Below, in pieces: positions 59,843-64,000 of a stretch of DNA of 64,000 nucleotides (positions within the stretch are counted from its first letter, which is position 1; every line of letters starts with the position of its first letter). The notes under the pieces were generated by a model. The model searched no databases, was not told the DNA's origin, and saw nothing but the letters and a program-made list of their open reading frames with translations. Source of the stretch: Monarcha castaneiventris obscurior (lineage: Eukaryota > Chordata > Aves > Passeriformes > Monarchidae); NCBI GenBank assembly GCA_026261815.1, contig JAMPIT010000059.1:18586001-18650000 (forward strand), in the 5' to 3' direction. Made by a program: the position numbers and the translations under genes.

Positions 59843-61128
59843 TTTCACCTGACAAATCTGTTTCAAGAGATACATCTGTTACAACAGATTGGTCAAGCAT
59901 TAGGAAGAAAGGTCTCAAAGATAGAGACTTTGATATGGCAGACACAGATAGCATTGTAATGCCAGTTACATATTCTAGAAATAACCCTCCTACATGGCGA
60001 CCATTGGAGCATCAAGTCATCAAAGATTTAATGGATGCAGTGAAAAATCATGGACTGGGAAGCCCATATTTCAAACAATTTTTAAGAAGTACATTTAACA
60101 ACCATGACATGGTACCTTTCGACTGCAGAAATCTTGCTTCAACAATTTTAACAGATGCACAACTCCTGCTATGGGATGCAAGATGGAGAAAAGCACTTCG
60201 TGAGTTGAGACAGAGATACGCAAGAGGACCACATGCAGGTATCTCATTAGAGCAATTAGCTGGTGATGAACCTCACGATAGACCCGAAGATCAGGTAACG
60301 CTTTTGCCAAGAGAGGTGCTTAATGACATCAAAGAAGCAGCACAAAAGGCGATTCTGCAAATCCCACCAGTCGGAATCCCAGAAGGTATTTTTTCAGAGA
60401 TAAAGCAAGGTCCTACTGAAGCTTTTACCTCATTCGTTGATCGCCTCAAGCAAGCTATGGACAGACAAGTCACTGATGAAGTAGCAAAGCCACATCTATT
60501 ACGAAGCCTTGCATTCGCAAACGCGAACGCAGAATGTAAACGCATCATCAGTGCCATGCCCGATCAGCCGACCGTAGCTGAAATGATAGAGGCATGTAGC
60601 AAAGTGGGCACACCTCAGCATGTTGCAAGCATTTTTGGAGAAGAAATTGTGAAAATCCTCCAAGCGCAAAATGAAAACATTTCCAAAACCTTAGCAGCAT
60701 GTCATCCAGAATCACGACAACAGGACTCTTCAGAAGTACTGGCCGCTGAAGTATCTGGAGGGCCATGCTTTAAATGTGGCAAATATGGACATATGAAAAA
60801 GCATTGTCCAAGACTTGCAAAAGAGGTTAAAGTGCCTGGCCTCTGCCCAAGATGCAGAAGAGGAAAACATCATGCTAATCAATGTCGTGCTAAAACAGAT
60901 GTGGATGGGAGACCCTTACCCCTCTCGGGAAACTCGAAGAAGAGCGCGTTCAGTCGTCAACGCGCTACGACACAAGTGATGGCGATGGCTCCATTCATGG
61001 TCCCACAGCAAACGCAACCATCGGGGAGAGACAATCAAATTCCATCAGCCGGACCATCTGTAGATTCCCTAGCGACCCAGACTTACTGCCCCCAGGGGCG
61101 CAATGCGAACTGGCAACTTCCAAACTAG
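59767..61128 (+). CDS. gag: Gag, C-terminal half (capsid and nucleocapsid)
   Basis: Capsid begins around WRPLEHQVIKDLMDAVKNHG and contains the major homology region, seen as QGPTEAFTSFVDRLKQAMD near residue 215. Two zinc knuckles follow: CFKCGKYGHMKKHC and CPRCRRGKHHANQC, which package genomic RNA. The frame is open upstream to the G9 tract at 59750-59758, so the ATG at 59767 is probably not a real start. It overlaps pro from 60927, where a -1 frameshift site lies in this frame. The frame is intact from the G9 tract to the stop. Confidence 0.9.
   Translation: MQGSFGQEDSAYYQAASPQDFLKDLISPDKSVSRDTSVTTDWSSIRKKGLKDRDFDMADTDSIVMPVTYSRNNPPTWRPLEHQVIKDLMDAVKNHGLGSPYFKQFLRSTFNNHDMVPFDCRNLASTILTDAQLLLWDARWRKALRELRQRYARGPHAGISLEQLAGDEPHDRPEDQVTLLPREVLNDIKEAAQKAILQIPPVGIPEGIFSEIKQGPTEAFTSFVDRLKQAMDRQVTDEVAKPHLLRSLAFANANAECKRIISAMPDQPTVAEMIEACSKVGTPQHVASIFGEEIVKILQAQNENISKTLAACHPESRQQDSSEVLAAEVSGGPCFKCGKYGHMKKHCPRLAKEVKVPGLCPRCRRGKHHANQCRAKTDVDGRPLPLSGNSKKSAFSRQRATTQVMAMAPFMVPQQTQPSGRDNQIPSAGPSVDSLATQTYCPQGRNANWQLPN
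60927..60966 (+). promoter_or_regulatory. gag-pro -1 ribosomal frameshift site with stem-loop
   Basis: Heptamer GGGAAAC at 60927-60933 sits as G GGA AAC in the gag frame, the X XXY YYZ form used at gag-pro in betaretroviruses such as MPMV. After a 9-base spacer, AGCGCGTT (60943-60950) pairs perfectly with AACGCGCT (60959-60966), an 8-bp stem with an 8-base loop. The pro frame is open from here onward. Confidence 0.85.
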
Positions 61129-61784
61129 TATGCTTTTTAAATGAAGATCATGCAGTGATACCCACGGGAGTCACTGGAACATCATTGAAGAAACAAGATT
61201 TTTTAATTGTAGGCAAGGATAGATGTAGTATCCTAGGGCTCATTGTCTACCCATCAATTGTTTCAGCAGATCTCAATGAAGAGCTAACAGTTTTGGCTCA
61301 ACCTCTGTGTCCTCCATTGGTTATTCCAGAAAACACTCCAATAGCTAAAGCGATTGCCTTACCATCTCATGCCACAGAACAGATCATGCCAGTTGTGGAT
61401 CCACAGACTTCATTTGGCATTGAAGATGTGGACATTCATGCCAGTTGGGTGAAGCAAATAGGCCGTGATCGACCGGTGATTATTTGCAATTTGACATGTG
61501 GAGACAAAACTATCTCAATCAAAGGCATGTTAGACACTGGTGCAGATGTTACAGTCATCTCTTATCTTTTTTGGCCCAAGACATGGCGCTTGAAAGCACC
61601 TTTGAATTCCCTTTCGGGAATTGGAGGAAATACCGTATGCCTACAAAGTGAGCATCCAGTTGTTGTCTCAGGACCAGGAGGAAAAACAGCAATCATTCGT
61701 CCTTTCATTGTGCACAAGCCCATCACAGTATGGGGAAGAGACATCTTATCACAATGGGGAACGAGAATAGAAGTGGATTTTTAA
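60927..61784 (+). CDS. pro: Pro: dUTPase-like domain and aspartic protease
   Basis: Entered by -1 frameshift at GGGAAAC. The frame is open for 286 codons with no stop. The first half resembles the dUTPase domain of betaretroviral Pro (LPPGAQCELATSKLVCF, IPTGVTGTS, GLIVYPSIVSADL), but GKDRCS stands where GRSS is usual and the motif that supplies the catalytic Asp/Tyr is altered, so it is probably inactive. The second half is a retroviral aspartic protease: GMLDTGADVTVIS near residue 200 holds the active site, and GRDILSQWG is the conserved C-terminal helix. It would cleave Gag and Gag-Pro-Pol. The only ATG in frame, 61155, lies inside the dUTPase-like part. Confidence 0.88.
   Translation, partial: GKLEEERVQSSTRYDTSDGDGSIHGPTANATIGERQSNSISRTICRFPSDPDLLPPGAQCELATSKLVCFLNEDHAVIPTGVTGTSLKKQDFLIVGKDRCSILGLIVYPSIVSADLNEELTVLAQPLCPPLVIPENTPIAKAIALPSHATEQIMPVVDPQTSFGIEDVDIHASWVKQIGRDRPVIICNLTCGDKTISIKGMLDTGADVTVISYLFWPKTWRLKAPLNSLSGIGGNTVCLQSEHPVVVSGPGGKTAIIRPFIVHKPITVWGRDILSQWGTRIEVDF
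61775..61781 (+). promoter_or_regulatory. pro-pol -1 ribosomal frameshift site
   Basis: GGATTTT reads G GAT TTT in the pro frame, directly before the pro stop TAA (61782-61784). It differs only at the last base from the GGATTTA used by MMTV at pro-pol. A shift of -1 here enters the pol frame. No convincing downstream structure was found by eye. Confidence 0.7.
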
Positions 61785-63163
61785 TGGGGGTCACTGCAGC
61801 ACTCGCCACCTTGAAATTGACCTGGAAGACAGACAAATCTATTTGGGTGGATCAGTGGCCCCTGGAAGAAAAGAAGCTGAGTGCCCTCAAGAGTTTAGTA
61901 GAAGAACAATTGCAGAAAGGCCACATAAAACCAACCACTAGTCCCTGGAATTCTCCGATATTCGTAATTCGCAAGAAAACCTCCAGTTCATGGAGATTGC
62001 TTCATGATCTCAGAAAAATCAATGAAGTCATTGAGGAAATGGGACCGTTACAACTTGGTCTTCCATCTCTCTCGATGATCCCGAGAGACTGGCCACTTGT
62101 GATCATCGATCTCAAAGACTGTTTCTTCAACATCCCACTTCATCCAGAGGATGCTCCTCGATTTGCATTTTCCGTCCCAAGCATCAACAGGAAGGAGCCT
62201 CTGCAAAGATACCACTGGGTTGTCCTTCCACAAGGTCTTAAAAATTCTCCAACCATTTGTCAATGGTTTGTGGCACGAGCCTTATCTCCGGCACGAAAGA
62301 AACACCCACAGGCGATGATCATTCATTATATGGATGATCTACTCATTGCTGCGTCAACACATCAAGAGCTGCAAGAAACTCGTGACAGCGTGATCACAGA
62401 AGTTCAGAAAGCTGGACTAGAAGTTTCCACTTCAAAAATCCAAGAGACTTCACCATGGAAATATTTGGGATGGAGACTCACAGAGCAAACAATAACACCG
62501 CAGAAAATAGAAGTTCGAACTCAAGTCAAAAATCTGCAAGATCTACAACAGCTTTTGGGAGAGATCAATTGGATTAGGCCAATTTTGGGAATCACAAATA
62601 ATGAACTTGCACCACTTTTCAATCTCTTAAGGGGAGACTCTAATATCACTTCGCCCAGAACTCTCTCATCAGAAGCTCGAGAAGCTCTTGAAAAAGTTAC
62701 TGAAGCTCTTCAACAAAGACAAGCACATCGCTTTGAAATGAGCCAACCATTTTTCCTTGCAGTGTTAGGAGAAAACATGCAATTGTATGGTCTCATATTT
62801 CAATGGGACTCGTCTCAACAAGATCATTTGTTAATATTAGAGTGGATTTTTTTACCTTACAGATCCCCTAAAACAATTTTCACCACTTTAGAAATGACAG
62901 CTCAAATTATAATCAAAGCTAGGACATATTTTTCAAATAGTACTCAGGCAAAATTGAAAGAAAACCCTTTAGTCTTAATCAAAGATTTAGAGACTGGAAA
63001 GATCGAGGGTCCATTTCAACTAATAACCTGGGGCAAAGGGTATGCTTGTGTCTCAACAGGTGCAGGACCGAAGTGGATTCCAGCAAAAAATGTGAAACCC
63101 TACCGAGCCCAGAAACAAGCAGGAATCGACTCCGAGAATAAAGAAGCAAGCACGCAGACGTGA
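61775..63163 (+). CDS. pol: Pol with RT fused to the integrase C-terminus (internal deletion)
   Basis: Entered by frameshift from pro; the ATG at 61730 is upstream and not needed. RT is complete through the thumb: WPLEEKKLSALKSLVEEQL, LPQGLKNSPTICQ, YMDDLLIAA (catalytic, about codon 188) and WKYLGWRLTE, then the connection-like ILEWIFLPYRSPKT. At about 62921-62945 the sequence passes in frame from RT (AQIIIKAR) to the last part of integrase (LVLIKDLETGKIEGP, LITWGKGYACVS, PKWIPAKNVKPY), the DNA-binding end. RNase H, the integrase zinc domain and its catalytic core are absent. The normal gene is about twice as long. This copy could not complete reverse transcription or integrate by itself. Confidence 0.9.
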   Translation, partial: GFLMGVTAALATLKLTWKTDKSIWVDQWPLEEKKLSALKSLVEEQLQKGHIKPTTSPWNSPIFVIRKKTSSSWRLLHDLRKINEVIEEMGPLQLGLPSLSMIPRDWPLVIIDLKDCFFNIPLHPEDAPRFAFSVPSINRKEPLQRYHWVVLPQGLKNSPTICQWFVARALSPARKKHPQAMIIHYMDDLLIAASTHQELQETRDSVITEVQKAGLEVSTSKIQETSPWKYLGWRLTEQTITPQKIEVRTQVKNLQDLQQLLGEINWIRPILGITNNELAPLFNLLRGDSNITSPRTLSSEAREALEKVTEALQQRQAHRFEMSQPFFLAVLGENMQLYGLIFQWDSSQQDHLLILEWIFLPYRSPKTIFTTLEMTAQIIIKARTYFSNSTQAKLKENPLVLIKDLETGKIEGPFQLITWGKGYACVSTGAGPKWIPAKNVKPYRAQKQAGIDSENKEASTQT

Positions 63164-63337
63164 ATCAGTACCAACGCTGCTGTTGACGCCAGACATCAGT
63201 CAACTCTCTGTGCAGAAACTATGAACTGAGTTTGATGTAAAGGGTGGGAAAGTTAAGGGTGAAAATTTTGTGTGTAAAGGTGTTGTATGAGTTGTGTTGC
63301 AGATCAGCAATTACTGTGTGAAGTTAAGCTGTTAAAC
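63164..63337 (+). other. pol-env spacer with candidate splice acceptor
   Basis: No frame of note. GTTGTGTTGCAG before ATCAGC near 63292-63303 is a plausible acceptor for env mRNA. Confidence 0.4.
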
Positions 63338-64000
63338 ATGAAGTTCAATCAGGTATTGCACTTGTGCCTTATCATCTCACTGATTGCCTTAAGCAATGCA
63401 GCCTTCCCAGTGAAACAGCCAAGGGAGAATGTTTGGGAGACTTTGGCTAATGCATCAGGCCTAGACACTATCTGCCTAACTCATTCAAGGCCAAAGAAAC
63501 CATTTACAACATGTTTGGTTGGTTTACCAGCAGACAAATGGCAGCCTTCCAAACATGTCCAGTTACAGCTTTCACGATCCAGTTCAAATCCAAAGGAGAG
63601 CTGGGATATTTGGACCAAATCCCTTCCTAGAGCTCCTCAAGAACCTCAGGAACTAGAAATTCTTGCTTCAGTAAAGATGAAGTCTTGTGTAATGTTTAGT
63701 TCTCCAGGGTTAAAACGAAAGAAAAATAAAGTAACAGATGTCACTCCAGATCACGAAATATATAATATATCCCTCATCTGGAAAGGCTGCAGTAGGTATT
63801 TATACACAGCCAGGCATGGGCATATCACTCCTGTGATACTGTGTACCTTTCTCTCACCAGCCCTACAATGGTCCCTTGAACCAGAGCACAAACCAGAATT
63901 TTCCCATGATGTACTGGTGAAGACAACAGCTCCTGCCAGTAACAGCAGACTCCTAGTCATAGATGATATGGCTGAAGATAGGAACTTTCCATATCCCAGC
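63338..64000 (+). CDS. env: Env, N-terminal part (cut by window end)
   Basis: An open frame of 221 codons that runs off the right edge. Residues 1-22 form a signal peptide (basic start, then LHLCLIISLIALSNA), so the product would enter the secretory path as the surface glycoprotein. Residues 29-60 (NVWETLANASG, CLTHSRPKKPFTTCLVG) resemble the N-terminus of avian alpharetroviral SU rather than betaretroviral SU. Sequons NAS and NIS are present, with a basic LKRKKNK near residue 126. From 63769 onward the DNA is identical to 56165-56396. The part after residue 144 has no feature that I recognise as Env. Confidence 0.7.
   Translation, partial: MKFNQVLHLCLIISLIALSNAAFPVKQPRENVWETLANASGLDTICLTHSRPKKPFTTCLVGLPADKWQPSKHVQLQLSRSSSNPKESWDIWTKSLPRAPQEPQELEILASVKMKSCVMFSSPGLKRKKNKVTDVTPDHEIYNISLIWKGCSRYLYTARHGHITPVILCTFLSPALQWSLEPEHKPEFSHDVLVKTTAPASNSRLLVIDDMAEDRNFPYPS

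Larger units (their letters stand above)
56731..64000 (+). mobile_element. Class II (betaretrovirus-like) provirus, 3' end outside window
   Basis: LTR, duplicated primer site, gag, pro, pol and env in retroviral order, with two in-phase -1 frameshift signals. Class II is supported by the RT blocks (LPQGLKNSPTICQ, YMDDLLIA), a dUTPase-like domain inside pro, and the separate pro frame. Damage seen: a frame break in gag at G9, and a deletion fusing RT to the end of integrase. No 3' LTR lies within the window. Confidence 0.92.

Noticed and set aside
60943..60971. Classic H-type pseudoknot after the gag-pro slippery site
   Set aside because: The loop pairing would leave no linker across an 8-bp stem. 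Kept only as a stem-loop with a possible alternative pairing.
1..64000. CRISPR arrays, bacterial-type operons, tRNA or rRNA genes
   Set aside because: No regularly spaced repeats, no cloverleaf with intact internal promoter boxes, and the repeat content is that of a bird genome.

Overview
The window looks like avian nuclear DNA. CR1 LINE fragments of several ages recur, with their typical truncated 5' ends and short ATTCTGTGATT-like 3' ends. LTR retroelements are common, no SINEs are visible, and the background is AT-rich without genes. I found no host protein-coding gene, tRNA or rRNA. Nearly all short open frames in the first 51 kb are chance frames in intergenic, intronic or repeat sequence. 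The species cannot be named from the sequence alone.

Layout. 1-51585 is non-coding background carrying seven clear CR1 copies (575-1097, 5495-6425, 24329-25660, 32945-33440, 35790-36700, 39745-41592, 45387-46345). An older CR1/L3-type copy is split into two pieces (43805-44880 and 47630-48010). LTR-type sequences lie at 4210-4772, 20339-21648 and 42440-42888, with a weaker candidate at 8850-9140. Simple repeats stand at 32018-32132 (GGAA)n and 50154-50275, where (CCCTT)n switches to (CCCCTT)n.

51586-55366 is a complete but internally deleted class II (ERVK/betaretrovirus-like) provirus. It has near-identical LTRs, a perfect 6-bp target duplication (GGTAGG), a tRNA-Ile primer site, a Gag frame without capsid, and broken dUTPase, protease, RT and RNase H. 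It lacks the RT catalytic segment, integrase and env, so it is a young non-autonomous element that must have been moved by proteins supplied in trans.

56731-64000 and beyond is a second, larger class II provirus. It has a 5' LTR, a tandemly duplicated primer-binding site, gag (split by a frameshift at a G9 tract), pro, pol and the start of env. The gag-pro-pol logic is betaretroviral: two -1 frameshift sites in the correct phase (GGGAAAC at 60927, GGATTTT at 61775). Pol is collapsed: RT is joined in frame to the last part of integrase, with RNase H and the integrase core missing. The env frame is open to the window edge and reads like an alpharetroviral-type SU. Its last 232 bases are identical to 56165-56396, upstream of this provirus's own 5' LTR. 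This suggests a tandem pair of proviruses sharing an LTR, or an assembly effect. It predicts that sequence beyond 64000 should repeat 56397 to about 57212.
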